Shown: positions 36,412-45,155 of the stretch, piece by piece
Position numbering within the stretch: the stretch's first letter is position 1
Layout: every line of letters starts with the position of its first letter
Assembly (NCBI RefSeq): GCF_900162695.1
Contig: NZ_FUIH01000007.1
Location: forward strand, 620,001 to 684,000
Length of the DNA stretch: 64,000 nucleotides
Direction of reading: 5' to 3'
Source of the DNA: Virgibacillus siamensis
GTDB lineage: Bacteria > Bacillota > Bacilli > Bacillales > Amphibacillaceae
The notes under the pieces: generated by a model
Databases searched by the model: none
The model's input: only the letters and a program-made list of their open reading frames with translations
Told to the model about the DNA's origin: nothing
Position numbers and translations under genes: made by a program

Positions 36412-37128
36412 ATGAACTTTACAGTGTCTCCGCTTGGGGATGAAGCGGTTGTAATGGAATTTGGTGAGGAAGTCTCCAGTGAAAAACAAAAGCTGATTAT
36501 GGCAGTTTCCAGCTATTTGGATAATCATCCAATCCCCGGCATGATAGCTTATATCCCAGCCTATACAACGATTACCATTTTTTATAATGCGATGGAGGTG
36601 CTTGCGAATTTGACTGGAGCAAATGCGTACGATTCTATGCTGGGGGAGATTGAAAAAATGGTTTCCCGATTACCGGAAAATCCCGAAACAGAATCAAAAA
36701 TTGTTGAGATTCCGGTATGTTACGGCGGGGAATTCGGTCCTGACTTGGAAGTTGTTGCGCGCCGGAATAATCTTCGTGAAGCGGAGGTTATTGATATTCA
36801 CGCCAATGGGGATTATATGGTACACATGATTGGGTTTGCGCCAGGGTTCCCATTTGTCGGCGGAATGTCGGAAAAAATCGCTACGCCACGAAAAGATTCG
36901 CCAAGATTACAGATTCCTGCGGGCTCCGTGGGCATCGCCAGCGGACAGACAGGGGTGTATCCGATTGAAACACCAGGGGGCTGGCAGCTGATTGGACGAA
37001 CACCTGTAAAATTATTCCGTCCGGATGAGGACATACCGATTTTATTGAAGGCAGGCGATTCGATCCGCTTTTACCCAATATCTGAAGAAACATACAACAA
37101 TTGGGGTGAGGACAGTAATGAGTATTAA
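36412..37128 (+). CDS. pxpB: 5-oxoprolinase subunit B (KipI family)
   Basis: 238 residues of the allophanate-hydrolase subunit 1/cyclophilin-like family. Key stretches are PLGDEAVVMEFG, YDPL-like VCYGGEFGPDLE, the strongly conserved IGFAPGFPFVGGM (~141) and GSVGIASGQTGVYP ending in GGWQLIGRTP. With PxpA and PxpC it hydrolyses 5-oxoproline to glutamate using ATP. Of three consecutive start codons (36406, 36409, 36412), the last has the best distance from GGAGGG. In Bacillus KipI was first described as an inhibitor of the sporulation kinase KinA. Confidence 0.9.
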   Translation: MNFTVSPLGDEAVVMEFGEEVSSEKQKLIMAVSSYLDNHPIPGMIAYIPAYTTITIFYNAMEVLANLTGANAYDSMLGEIEKMVSRLPENPETESKIVEIPVCYGGEFGPDLEVVARRNNLREAEVIDIHANGDYMVHMIGFAPGFPFVGGMSEKIATPRKDSPRLQIPAGSVGIASGQTGVYPIETPGGWQLIGRTPVKLFRPDEDIPILLKAGDSIRFYPISEETYNNWGEDSNEY

Positions 37129-38137
37129 GGTAGCAAAGCCAGGGCTGTTAACAACGGTTCAGGATTCCGGGAGATACGGCTATCAAAAATATGGTGTTAT
37201 TGTCAGTGGTGTCATGGATGTTGATTCCACCCGCCTGGCTAATTTACTGGTTGATAATGAATCAGATGCCGCCGTACTGGAAATGACAATTACCGGTCCA
37301 ACCATTGAATTTCAGGAGGATGCCTTGATTGCCATTTGCGGGGGAGATATGTCACCAGAGATTAATGATAAGCCGGTTCAGATGAATAAAGCCGTATGGG
37401 TAAAAAAAGCATCCACTTTGAAATTCAAGTCAGTTCGGACAGGCTGCCGGACTTATATGGCTTTGGCAGGGGGGATTGATGTGCCTCCTGTTATGGACAG
37501 CCGTTCCACGTATCTGCGGGCTGGAATCGGCGGTTTTAACGGACGTGCCTTGCAAAAGAATGATAGATTGCCGGTCGGTTCACCTTCCAAATCTGCTGCG
37601 ATGATGATAAAGCAAATGCAGAAACAGGCTGGTGCAGCGCATTTTCTTGAAATGGATTGGGGCGTGTCCCTTGATTCGCTGAATGATTATCGCGATGGCG
37701 CAGTTATACGTACAATCCCAGGGCGCCAATCGGAGTGGTTTACCGAAGAAAGCCGTTCGTTGTATTTATCGGAAGCCTTTAGCGTTTCCACACAGTCAGA
37801 CCGTATGGGGTACCGGCTAAATGGACCGGAACTTGCTTTACAAAGCAGGAAGGAATTATTATCCGAAGCAGTGGCTTTCGGCACAATCCAGGTCCCGCCT
37901 GATGGGAACCCGATCGTATTGATGGCTGACAGGCAGACGACAGGTGGATACCCGAAAATCGGGCAGGTAATAACAGTGGATTTACCGGCGATGGCACAAT
38001 TAAAACCCGGCGAAAAAATATATTTTAAGGAAATAGAACATCGTGAAGCTCAGGAGTTGCTGGTGGAAAAAGAGAAACAGTTTGAACAATTAAAGGTTAG
38101 CATTCATTTGAAAAAAGAACAGGAGGGCTATGCATGA
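37118..38137 (+). CDS. pxpC: 5-oxoprolinase subunit C (KipA family)
   Basis: 339 residues of the biotin-dependent-carboxyltransferase-like/allophanate hydrolase subunit 2 family: VAKPGLLTTVQDSGRYGYQ at the start, ALAGGIDVPPVMDSRSTYLRA in the middle, and SDRMGYRLNGPEL...MADRQTTGGYPKIGQV. It pairs with PxpB. ATG at 37118 (GGGGTGAGG upstream) is inside the end of pxpB; the overlap is 11 bases, and pxpA overlaps the other end by 4. Confidence 0.92.
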   Translation: MSIKVAKPGLLTTVQDSGRYGYQKYGVIVSGVMDVDSTRLANLLVDNESDAAVLEMTITGPTIEFQEDALIAICGGDMSPEINDKPVQMNKAVWVKKASTLKFKSVRTGCRTYMALAGGIDVPPVMDSRSTYLRAGIGGFNGRALQKNDRLPVGSPSKSAAMMIKQMQKQAGAAHFLEMDWGVSLDSLNDYRDGAVIRTIPGRQSEWFTEESRSLYLSEAFSVSTQSDRMGYRLNGPELALQSRKELLSEAVAFGTIQVPPDGNPIVLMADRQTTGGYPKIGQVITVDLPAMAQLKPGEKIYFKEIEHREAQELLVEKEKQFEQLKVSIHLKKEQEGYA

Positions 38138-38901
38138 ATATCGATATCAATTGTGACATGGGAGAAAGCTTTGGAGTATATAATATGGGCCGGGACGAGG
38201 AAATCCTGGATTATATTACGTCAGCAAATATTGCCTGCGGATTCCATGCGGGTGACCAGTCGACAATGCGGAAGACAGTGAAAATGGCATTGGAAAAAGA
38301 TGTCGGAATCGGTGCGCATCCGGGTTTTCCGGATTTGAACGGGTTTGGAAGAAGGTATATTGCATTATCCCCGGAAGAAATTTATGAACTGGTCATATAC
38401 CAGGTGGGTGCACTGCAAGGTTTTGTTAAAGCAGAAGGAGGAAAAATGCAGCATGTGAAGGCACATGGCGCTTTATACAATCATGCCGCGAAAGATAAAG
38501 CTGTTGCGGAAAGTATTGCGAAGGCGGTCCATGATCTTGATCCGGAGCTGATTCTGTTTGGTTTGGCCGGTGGTGAATTGGTTAAAGTAGGTGAAAAAAT
38601 CGGCTTGCCTACAGCCAGTGAAGTATTTGCTGACCGGACATATCAGGAGGATGGCTCGTTAACCTCCCGTCGTGAAAAAGACGCACTTATCGTGGATCAG
38701 GAAGCAGCTTCCAGCCAGGTTGTTCAGATGGTGAAAAATGGGACTGTGCGGTCACAGCAGCGTACAGACATTTCCATTAAAGCGGATACGGTTTGTATTC
38801 ACGGTGACGGCATTCACGCGCTGGAATTTGCCCAGCATATCAATGAGAAACTGGCCGTCGAAAATATTTCCGTTTCCAAGATAGGTACATTTTTACGGTG
38901 A
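38134..38901 (+). CDS. pxpA: 5-oxoprolinase subunit A (LamB/YcsF family)
   Basis: 255 residues. It has the family start IDINCDMGESFG, then SANIACGFHAGDQSTM, GAHPGFPDLNGFGRR, VKAHGALYNHAAKD and CIHGDGIHALEFA. PxpA is the presumed catalytic subunit of prokaryotic 5-oxoprolinase, giving glutamate from 5-oxoproline, which forms spontaneously from glutamine and glutamate. Coupled to pxpC by an ATGA overlap. Confidence 0.93.
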   Translation: MNIDINCDMGESFGVYNMGRDEEILDYITSANIACGFHAGDQSTMRKTVKMALEKDVGIGAHPGFPDLNGFGRRYIALSPEEIYELVIYQVGALQGFVKAEGGKMQHVKAHGALYNHAAKDKAVAESIAKAVHDLDPELILFGLAGGELVKVGEKIGLPTASEVFADRTYQEDGSLTSRREKDALIVDQEAASSQVVQMVKNGTVRSQQRTDISIKADTVCIHGDGIHALEFAQHINEKLAVENISVSKIGTFLR

Positions 38902-38920
38902 GATTGAAGGAGGTTTTTTT

Positions 38921-39712
38921 GTGGATACATTTGCTGATGCATCTCCTGCCGAAGCAAGGCAGTTCATACGTGAGGGGAAGTGGGTCAGGCCGACATCCGG
39001 TGTTTCCAGTGGATTTACCCAGGCTAATCTGGTAGTGCTTCCCAAGGAGTCTGCATTCGAATTTTTGTTATTCTGCCATCGAAATCCAAAGGCATGTCCG
39101 GTTTTGGATGTTACCGAACCGGGGTTATTTGCGCCGTCTGCGGTTGCACCGGATGCTGATTTACGGACGGATATCCCGAAATATCGCATTTACAGGAATG
39201 GCGTACTTGAGGAAGAACGTACCGATATTACGGATCTCTGGCGGGATGATATGGTCGGATTTTTAATCGGGTGCAGCTTTACGTTTGAGCAGGCTCTGAT
39301 CCGTAATGACATTCCGATTCGAAATATCGAGGAACAATGTAATGTGCCGATGTATATCACGAACCGTCAATGTGTTCGTGCCGGGAAATTTGACGGTCCG
39401 TTGGTAGTCAGCATGCGTCCCATCCAGGACAAAGACGTTGTCAGGGCGGTTCAGGTGACATCGAGATTTCCATCGGTGCATGGTTCCCCGGTTCAAATCG
39501 GTAGCCCGCACTCAATTGGGATCCGGGATTTGGATAATCCGGACTTTGGGGATGCTGTTACCGTTAAAGAAGGAGAGGTGCCGGTATTCTGGGCGTGCGG
39601 TGTGACACCTCAGGCTGTGGCAATGAACAGCAAGCCGAAAATGGTGATTACACATGCCCCCGGCCATATGTTTATTACGGATTTGAAAGATGAGCAGTTT
39701 TCTGTGTTATAA
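38921..39712 (+). CDS. putative hydro-lyase, YcsI/D-glutamate cyclase-like (DUF1445)
   Basis: 263 residues. GKWVRPTSGVSSGFTQANLV, FCHRNPKACPVLDVTEPG, FLIGCSFTFEQAL and FWACGVTPQAVAM are typical of the DUF1445 family, some of whose members act as D-glutamate cyclase and give 5-oxo-D-proline. GTG start with AAGGAGG 7 bases upstream, 19 bases after pxpA, so in the same operon. A cyclase making oxoproline next to an oxoprolinase opening it is consistent with D-glutamate turnover, though this is inferred. Confidence 0.85.
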   Translation: MDTFADASPAEARQFIREGKWVRPTSGVSSGFTQANLVVLPKESAFEFLLFCHRNPKACPVLDVTEPGLFAPSAVAPDADLRTDIPKYRIYRNGVLEEERTDITDLWRDDMVGFLIGCSFTFEQALIRNDIPIRNIEEQCNVPMYITNRQCVRAGKFDGPLVVSMRPIQDKDVVRAVQVTSRFPSVHGSPVQIGSPHSIGIRDLDNPDFGDAVTVKEGEVPVFWACGVTPQAVAMNSKPKMVITHAPGHMFITDLKDEQFSVL

Positions 39713-39796
39713 TTCACTTCATTAAGGGTTGCTTCATAAAAGCAACGTGGAATAAAAATAAATTTTTCATAGTAACCATCCTGGAAAAAATTTATA

Positions 39797-39825
39797 TTGA
39801 AAAGTGAAGAAGATAGCAGTAAAAT
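39797..39825 (+). promoter_or_regulatory. sigma-A promoter of the pbuE riboswitch transcript
   Basis: TTGAAA (39797-39802) and TAAAAT (39820-39825), separated by 17 bases, about 35 bases upstream of the aptamer. Confidence 0.65.
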
Positions 39826-39860
39826 AGATTATTGGATTTAGATAAAAATATAGCTCTAAC

Positions 39861-39925
39861 GTTGTATAACCTCTAGGATATGGCTGGAGGGTATCTACCA
39901 GGAACCGGAAAATCCTGACTACAAA
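39861..39925 (+). promoter_or_regulatory. purine riboswitch with guanine-type specificity base
   Basis: TATAACCTCT, GATATGG, GGAGGGTATCTACCAGGAAC and CCTGACTAC reproduce the purine aptamer: P2 CCTCT/GGAGG, P3 CAGGA/TCCTG, and the core UAUCUACC. The base that selects the ligand lies in TGACTAC at 39919 and is C, expected for guanine or hypoxanthine; the adenine-sensing pbuE switch of B. subtilis has U there as I recall it. P1 shares bases with the following terminator, so ligand binding should prevent termination (ON switch). Confidence 0.9.
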
Positions 39926-39957
39926 AACAATGCTTTTTTGTAGTCAGGATTTTTTAT
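39911..39957 (+). terminator. expression-platform terminator of the purine riboswitch
   Basis: AAATCCTGACTACAAAAA pairs with TTTTTTGTAGTCAGGATTT, a stem of about 17-18 bp with a short loop and a T-run. Its 5' arm contains the 3' halves of P3 and P1, making aptamer and terminator mutually exclusive. Confidence 0.9.
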
Positions 39958-39989
39958 TCGGAATTGAAGTAGAAAGGAATTGTGGTATT

Positions 39990-41177
39990 ATGAATTTAAA
40001 AGTATTAATACTCGCAATATCAGCTGTTGCAGTTGGACTTGTTGAATTAATTGTCGGCGGAATACTACCGGCCATTGCTAAGGACTTCGATATTTCACTT
40101 GGCACTGCCGGGCAGCTGATAACTGTGTTTGCACTCATTTATGCAATTGCCGGGCCTGTTTTATTGGTATTAACAAGTAAAATGGAACGGAAAAAAGTTT
40201 ATCAGATATCTTTACTTGTATTTTTTGCTGGAAATATCATGACCTTTTTTAGTCCGAACTTTACATTCATGATGATTGCCAGAGTATTAACGGCAATGAG
40301 TACAGCATTAATAGTGGTTCTGTCCCTGACGATTGCGACAAAAGTTGTTGAGCCGGCCCACCAGGCTAAAGCTGTAGGTTCTGTGTATATGGGGATTAGT
40401 TCGTCACTTGTTTTGGGTGTTCCTTTAGGTATTTTAATTGCAGATGCATTCGGTTGGCGCGTTATTTTTCTTTGTATAGCCGTTTTCTCAATTGGAACCT
40501 TAATTCTTATTTCACTATTTTTAGAGAGGATACCAGGTGAAAAGTCCGTTCCATTAAAAACGCAATTAAAGGCGGCAGCAAGCCCGAAATTTGGCGGAGC
40601 CCATTTGGCTACTATGTTCATGCTGGCTGGACACTACACCCTTTACGCTTATCTTACACCATTTTTGGAAACCACACTCCAGCTCAATTCCTCCTGGATA
40701 AGTATTGCATATCTCGTATTTGGAGTTGCAGCTGTAAGTGGTGGAGCACTTGGCGGATCGCTTTCTGATAGGATAGGGGCACAGAAGAGCATTCTATTGG
40801 TGATAGGTTTATTTGTCCTTGTACTTTTTATACTGCCATTTTCGACTGTATCAATCTATTTATTTACACCTATAATGATGATATGGGCTGCACTCAGTTG
40901 GGCACTCGCCCCGCCGCAGCAAAGTTACTTGATTCAAACAGACCCAAATACGGCGGAGGTTCAGCAAAGCTTTAATAATTCAGCCCTGCAGATCGGAATT
41001 TCCCTTGGTTCTGCAATCGGCGGGGCGGCCTTAGGTCAAATTGATACAATTTCAAACATTGCATGGGTAGGATGTGCTGTTGTTGTTATTTCTCTACTTT
41101 GCGCAGTATTCTCGTTGACCAGACCAGTGACTTTCCAGCAATCCAAGGTAAAAAGTGTAAACGGCCGATTATCATAA
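39990..41177 (+). CDS. pbuE: purine base/nucleoside efflux pump PbuE (MFS)
   Basis: 395 residues, 12 membrane segments of the DHA1 type. It begins LKVLILAISAVAVGLVELIV and keeps KMERKKVY, ARVLTAMSTALIVVLSLTIA, GVPLGILIADAFGWR and SWALAPPQQSYLIQ, closely similar to B. subtilis PbuE as remembered. ATG at 39990 is chosen; the longer frame would start within the riboswitch terminator. It exports excess purine bases; the riboswitch upstream gives feed-forward control. Confidence 0.9.
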   Translation: MNLKVLILAISAVAVGLVELIVGGILPAIAKDFDISLGTAGQLITVFALIYAIAGPVLLVLTSKMERKKVYQISLLVFFAGNIMTFFSPNFTFMMIARVLTAMSTALIVVLSLTIATKVVEPAHQAKAVGSVYMGISSSLVLGVPLGILIADAFGWRVIFLCIAVFSIGTLILISLFLERIPGEKSVPLKTQLKAAASPKFGGAHLATMFMLAGHYTLYAYLTPFLETTLQLNSSWISIAYLVFGVAAVSGGALGGSLSDRIGAQKSILLVIGLFVLVLFILPFSTVSIYLFTPIMMIWAALSWALAPPQQSYLIQTDPNTAEVQQSFNNSALQIGISLGSAIGGAALGQIDTISNIAWVGCAVVVISLLCAVFSLTRPVTFQQSKVKSVNGRLS

Positions 41178-41180
41178 GGT

Positions 41181-41219
41181 GAGAGCGTATCCGGTATGAA
41201 ACCGGGTACGCTCTTGTCA
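41181..41219. terminator. terminator between pbuE and the convergent SDR gene
   Basis: AGAGCGTATCCGG / CCGGGTACGCTCT with a short loop; the two strands can both form it. The T-run is weak (TTGT). Confidence 0.75.
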
Positions 41220-41242
41220 TGATAAAGGAATGTTCAATTCGT

Positions 41243-42016
41243 TTACTGTTGGAGTTTTCCTGCAACATACCCGCCATCAACAGGGATGGTTACACCACTT
41301 ATTTGTTTAGCCAGGTCAGAACATAAAAATGTTACTGCATTACCCTGATCTTCCGGTGTAGACATTTCCCCCGAAGGAAGAGTTTCCAAAACACTTTTAA
41401 ATTGTTCAGGAGCTTTTTTTGCCCACCCTTCTACAGCAGGTGTGATTGTTGCACCTGGCGCAATAGAATTAATCCGAATACCTTGTTTTCCATATTCCAG
41501 GGCAACAGATTTGGTTAGTCCAACAATACCGTGTTTAGAGGCTGTATAAGGCGTCATATTTGGTGAACCTTCTACTCCGGAACCGGATGCAGTGTTAACG
41601 ATTGCACCACCGCCTGTTTTAATCATCGCGTTTACTTCATGTTTAATGCTATAAAAAGTTCCATATAACGTAACTTTCAATGTTTTATCCCAATCATTCG
41701 AATCCAGTTCTCCAATTTTCTTTTGCCCGGCATTGATGCCAGCGTTATTATGCGCAAAGTCCAATTTGCCAAAAGCAGAAATCGTTTCATCAATTAATGC
41801 TTTCACTTGTTCTTCATCACTTACATCACACCTGAAGAACCGGGCTTCGCCGCCATTGTCATTTATTATTTTCACAGTTTCTTTACCTGCTTCTTCATTA
41901 ACGTCCGAAACCATAACTTTGGCCCCGGCTTTAGACAAAGCTACAGCACTGCCTCTGCCTATACCTGAACCAGACGCTGTTACTAAACCGGCTTTGCCTT
42001 CCAATAATCGTGTCAT
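41243..42016 (-). CDS. short-chain dehydrogenase/reductase (SDR)
   Basis: 257 residues of classical SDR type: cofactor motif TASGSGIGRGSAVALSKAG, NNAGINAG, and catalytic Ser...YTASKHG (Tyr-x3-Lys). The acidic residue after beta-2 (VSDVNEEAG) suggests NAD preference. GAGGAG lies 7 bases before the ATG at 42016. Substrate unknown; annotation as a glucose dehydrogenase- or ketoacyl-reductase-like SDR would be only by family. Monocistronic and convergent to pbuE. Confidence 0.88.
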   Translation of the reverse strand: MTRLLEGKAGLVTASGSGIGRGSAVALSKAGAKVMVSDVNEEAGKETVKIINDNGGEARFFRCDVSDEEQVKALIDETISAFGKLDFAHNNAGINAGQKKIGELDSNDWDKTLKVTLYGTFYSIKHEVNAMIKTGGGAIVNTASGSGVEGSPNMTPYTASKHGIVGLTKSVALEYGKQGIRINSIAPGATITPAVEGWAKKAPEQFKSVLETLPSGEMSTPEDQGNAVTFLCSDLAKQISGVTIPVDGGYVAGKLQQ

Positions 42017-42188
42017 CAAAACACTCCTCTTTTATTAATCCCACATTTATTTTACGCTTTTTAGTGCTATTATCAAGAAAAATTATTTACAAGATGGGGG
42101 CTTTCAAAAACTACCTTTCTCTATGATAGAATAAGAGAATATGTGCAACTATCACATATTTGACTATCAGCACAGGGGTGAAACAACG

Positions 42189-43382
42189 TTGGATAAAAAA
42201 GACATTGCAAATATCCGGAAACAATTCAAAGTGAATAATGATTCATTGAATATAGAAGAAATTTTTAATGTGTATATCATGAAAGAATCGAGCGAAATTT
42301 ACCATTACCAGAGTATGCCATTTGAAATGCTGGAACAGGAACAGCAGGAATTATTTATGGACAATTTTAAGAAAGTGCTTTCCGGTCAATTGGATGAGAA
42401 GTTATTTGAATTAAAATTTCAGCGTGATGTGGAAAACAGCAGTCAGCTTATTCTCCATCAGGGCCTGTTAAGCAACGATACCGAAGAATGGAACGGGCAT
42501 ATGCTGCAGCTCGTTGAAAAAATGCTGAAAGATAAACAATATGAGATGGATATTGTTGTGACCTTTATCCGCGGAGAATATAAGAAGCCGATGAAGAAGA
42601 TGAGCGAAGAGGCTGAAGAAAGCGAACGGGACACTGTTTATTCCCACCCTTTTATTTTATGCAGTATGAATAAAACGCAGGATCCGAAAAAGGAATTACT
42701 GTTTGACTATGTGGAGAAGGAATTTAAGTATAATATTGTCGTTGATCCTATCATTAATCTGAAAGCTCCGATGTCAGGGTTTTTGTTTCCGACGATTACC
42801 GACAATGCTGCGGATGTTAATCATGTGCTTTATTCGGCAGGGAAGAAGAATGAACCGAGTTATCATTTTATCGAAGAAGTGTTAAATGCGGAAGAAATGA
42901 TGACTGCTGCACAGGATAAACTGGTTTTTGAAGAGATTGTGAAAAATGTAGCTGGTGATCAGGCAATCAATACATCCAAACTTTCGAATGTATATGATGA
43001 GATTCATCGTGTTGTGGAAGAGAACGAAGAGGAAGAAGTACCAAAACTGGATTACAAGGATGTTGAAAAGGTTTTAACAAGCAGCGGGATAGAAGACGTT
43101 AATACTGAAAAAGTGGAGTCCGCTTTTAAAACAGTGATTGATGATGAAAAATATGAATTTAAAGCAACAAGTGTGGTGCCAAAATATAATTCCAAATCGA
43201 TTAAAATCGAAACGAAGATCGCAAATATTTCAATCAGTCCACAAGACCTGAGGCATGTCCGCCAAGTGCATTTCGACGGGAAAAGTTATTTAATGATGGA
43301 AGTGGAAGAAAACACAGTGATTGAAGGCTTCGAAATGATTCCGGAAGCACTATTTCAAAAAGCACCGGAAGATGGGGAATGA
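42189..43382 (+). CDS. DUF4317-family protein
   Basis: 397 residues, acidic, without membrane segment or signal peptide. It starts DKKDIANIRKQFKVNNDSLNIEEIFNVY-like, which is the conserved beginning of DUF4317 proteins of Firmicutes. Function unknown. TTG at 42189 is chosen because CAGGGGTG stands 8 bases upstream; an ATG 48 bases earlier has none. The end overlaps the leader of the nucleoside hydrolase gene by close spacing (35 bases), so co-transcription is likely. Confidence 0.8.
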   Translation: MDKKDIANIRKQFKVNNDSLNIEEIFNVYIMKESSEIYHYQSMPFEMLEQEQQELFMDNFKKVLSGQLDEKLFELKFQRDVENSSQLILHQGLLSNDTEEWNGHMLQLVEKMLKDKQYEMDIVVTFIRGEYKKPMKKMSEEAEESERDTVYSHPFILCSMNKTQDPKKELLFDYVEKEFKYNIVVDPIINLKAPMSGFLFPTITDNAADVNHVLYSAGKKNEPSYHFIEEVLNAEEMMTAAQDKLVFEEIVKNVAGDQAINTSKLSNVYDEIHRVVEENEEEEVPKLDYKDVEKVLTSSGIEDVNTEKVESAFKTVIDDEKYEFKATSVVPKYNSKSIKIETKIANISISPQDLRHVRQVHFDGKSYLMMEVEENTVIEGFEMIPEALFQKAPEDGE

Positions 43383-43417
43383 AGCAAGGGGAATCTTTCA
43401 GAAAGGAGTTTTTTTTA

Positions 43418-44353
43418 ATGAGAAAAGTCATTTTAGATTGTGATCCGGGACATGATGATGCCATATCAATTATTTTAGCAGCATCAAAAATAAGCCCTCT
43501 TCAGATTGAAGCAATTACAACCGTAGCAGGAAATGTTGAAGTTGAAAAAAATACATTAAATGCTCTCAGCGTATGTGATATTGCAGGATTAACCGATGTA
43601 CCAGTAGCACAGGGCTCCGCGAAGCCGCTGCTTAAGAAGATGGAAATTGCTGAAGAAATTCATGGGGAAACAGGTTTGGAAGGTCCGGTGCTTCCGGGTG
43701 AACCAAGTAAAAAAGCTGTTCATCAGCATGCGGTTGACCTGATTATCAATAAGGTGATGGAGTCGGATGGAGATATAACATTAGTACCGACTGGGCCCTT
43801 AACCAATATAGCCTTGGCGATGATCCGCGAGCCAGCTATCATCCCGAAAATTAAAGAAATTGTTCTAATGGGCGGCGGTACATTCGGCAATTGGACCCCG
43901 GCTGCAGAATTTAATATTTACGTGGATGCGGAAGCGGCTAAAGTAGTTTTTGAGAGCGGCGTTCCCATTGCCATGTTTGGTTTGGATGTGACACATCAGG
44001 CCTTGGCAACACAGCGAACAGTTAACGAGCTATCTGAAATTGATAATCCGGTCTCCCATTTTGTTGTGAATTTATTGAAATTTTTTATTAAAACAAATCA
44101 GGATGTTTTTGGGATGGAAGGCGGGCCGATACATGATGCCTGTACGGTCGCATATTTGATTGATCCTTCCATTTTTGACTTTAAACATGTACGGGTGGAT
44201 ATTGAAACGAAGGGTGAATTTACGTATGGCATGACGTGTATTGATACAGGCGGTGTAACCAGCAGGGAACCGAACGTAAACTTCGCCTATCAATTAAATC
44301 AGGATAAATTCTGGAGCATGTTTAAAGAAGCATTAACATCTTATACGGAATAA
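43418..44353 (+). CDS. nucleoside hydrolase (IU-NH family)
   Basis: 311 residues. The calcium-binding N-terminal DCDPGHDDA, VPVAQGSAKPLL, the LVPTGPLTNIALA loop, VLMGGGTFG...AEFNIYVDAEAAK and the C-terminal GPIHDACTVAYL with the active-site Asp are complete. It cleaves the N-glycosidic bond of (purine or pyrimidine) ribonucleosides. AAAGGAG lies before the ATG at 43418. Together with pbuE and guaC it adds to purine salvage in this segment. Confidence 0.92.
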   Translation: MRKVILDCDPGHDDAISIILAASKISPLQIEAITTVAGNVEVEKNTLNALSVCDIAGLTDVPVAQGSAKPLLKKMEIAEEIHGETGLEGPVLPGEPSKKAVHQHAVDLIINKVMESDGDITLVPTGPLTNIALAMIREPAIIPKIKEIVLMGGGTFGNWTPAAEFNIYVDAEAAKVVFESGVPIAMFGLDVTHQALATQRTVNELSEIDNPVSHFVVNLLKFFIKTNQDVFGMEGGPIHDACTVAYLIDPSIFDFKHVRVDIETKGEFTYGMTCIDTGGVTSREPNVNFAYQLNQDKFWSMFKEALTSYTE

Positions 44354-44370
44354 TGGTTGGCGGTGCATAA

Positions 44371-44423
44371 AACCCTCCATTTCAGGGTAACTCAACTATA
44401 GACAGATTTTGGAATGGAGGGTT
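44371..44423 (+). promoter_or_regulatory. hairpin that masks the ribosome binding site of the DUF212 gene
   Basis: AACCCTCCATT (44371-44381) is an exact complement of AATGGAGGGTT (44413-44423), which contains the GGAGGG ribosome binding site 7 bases before the ATG at 44430. The loop is 31 bases. If formed in the mRNA it would block translation. Confidence 0.5.
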
Positions 44424-44429
44424 GGCGAA

Positions 44430-44903
44430 ATGAAGAAAATGAACAGAGGTATTTTAACGGCATTATCATCCATTGGGATTGCACAGGCTCTTAAAATATA
44501 TACACATAAGCGGATGACCGGGAAGTGGGATATAAAGCAGGCAGCAACAACTGGCGGTATGCCAAGCTCGCACTCAGCCGGTGTTTCAGCACTTGCTGCC
44601 TATATAGCTGCAAATAAAGGATCACGGCATACGGAAACAGCACTGGCAACGATATTTGGTGTGATTGTTATGTACGATGCACAGGGAGTCCGCCGGCATA
44701 CGGGTGAAATTGCACAGCTGGTTAATGATCTGGAAGATAAATTTGCCGATCTTTCCGGGGAATTTCCAAGCTTTGAATTTGTTGCAAGGGATAAAGAACT
44801 GAAGGAGCTTCTCGGACATCAGCCGCTCGAAGTTCTTGGCGGGGCTGCGTTAGGGGGAATCTTGGGGTTCTTTTCCGCCAGGTATGAGAATAGAGGGGAA
44901 TAG
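44430..44903 (+). CDS. divergent PAP2-family membrane protein (DUF212, YuiD-like)
   Basis: 157 residues. GGMPSSHSAGVSALAAYIA and VMYDAQGVRRHTGEIAQLVN are the phosphatase-like motifs of DUF212 (acid phosphatase/vanadium-haloperoxidase-related), with membrane segments at both ends. Substrate unknown. ATG at 44430 with GGAGGG. Separate from the nucleoside hydrolase by a 76-base gap that holds a hairpin covering the ribosome binding site. Confidence 0.88.
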   Translation: MKKMNRGILTALSSIGIAQALKIYTHKRMTGKWDIKQAATTGGMPSSHSAGVSALAAYIAANKGSRHTETALATIFGVIVMYDAQGVRRHTGEIAQLVNDLEDKFADLSGEFPSFEFVARDKELKELLGHQPLEVLGGAALGGILGFFSARYENRGE

Positions 44904-44906
44904 GGA

Positions 44907-44940
44907 AAAGCGCGGGGAGTTATTCGTTCCTGCGCTTTAC
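44907..44940 (+). terminator. terminator after the DUF212 gene
   Basis: AAAGCGCGGGGAG and CCTGCGCTTT form an imperfect stem followed by ACTTTCCTG; the tail is weak. Confidence 0.55.
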
Positions 44941-45023
44941 TTTCCTGTAAATAAAGAAGAAATGAAAGCCTAATATCTTTCTCCACACTTTGTAGTAAAA
45001 TAGTATGATTTTTTGCAAAGAGA

Positions 45024-45053
45024 TTGCGAATATTTAAAAATCCATGCCATAAT
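45024..45053 (+). promoter_or_regulatory. sigma-A promoter of the amylopullulanase gene
   Basis: TTGCGA (45024-45029), 18-base spacer, CATAAT (45048-45053). A cre site lies directly downstream. Confidence 0.6.
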
Positions 45054-45061
45054 AGAAATGA

Positions 45062-45076
45062 ATGGAAGCGGTTGCA
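45062..45076. promoter_or_regulatory. cre site (CcpA operator)
   Basis: ATGGAAGCGGTTGCA agrees with WTGNAANCGNWNNCW at every defined position and lies about 9 bases past the -10 box. CcpA bound here would repress transcription when glucose is present, fitting a starch-degrading gene. Confidence 0.8.
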
Positions 45077-45119
45077 CAAATGAGGGAAAGGAGGCATCAG
45101 GTATTTTTTTTACGTTTTT

Positions 45120-45134
45120 GTGCAAACGATTTCG
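45120..45134. promoter_or_regulatory. second, weaker cre-like site
   Basis: GTGCAAACGATTTCG matches the cre core (TGNAANCGNTNNC) but deviates at both outer positions. It lies 58 bases after the first site and shortly before the GTG start at 45156. Confidence 0.45.
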
Positions 45135-45155
45135 CAAAAGGGGGAGAGTAATCAT

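Noticed and set aside
39727..39748. Hairpin GTTGCTT...AAGCAAC as terminator of the pxp operon
   Set aside because: The stem is short and no T-run follows; support is too weak to list it.
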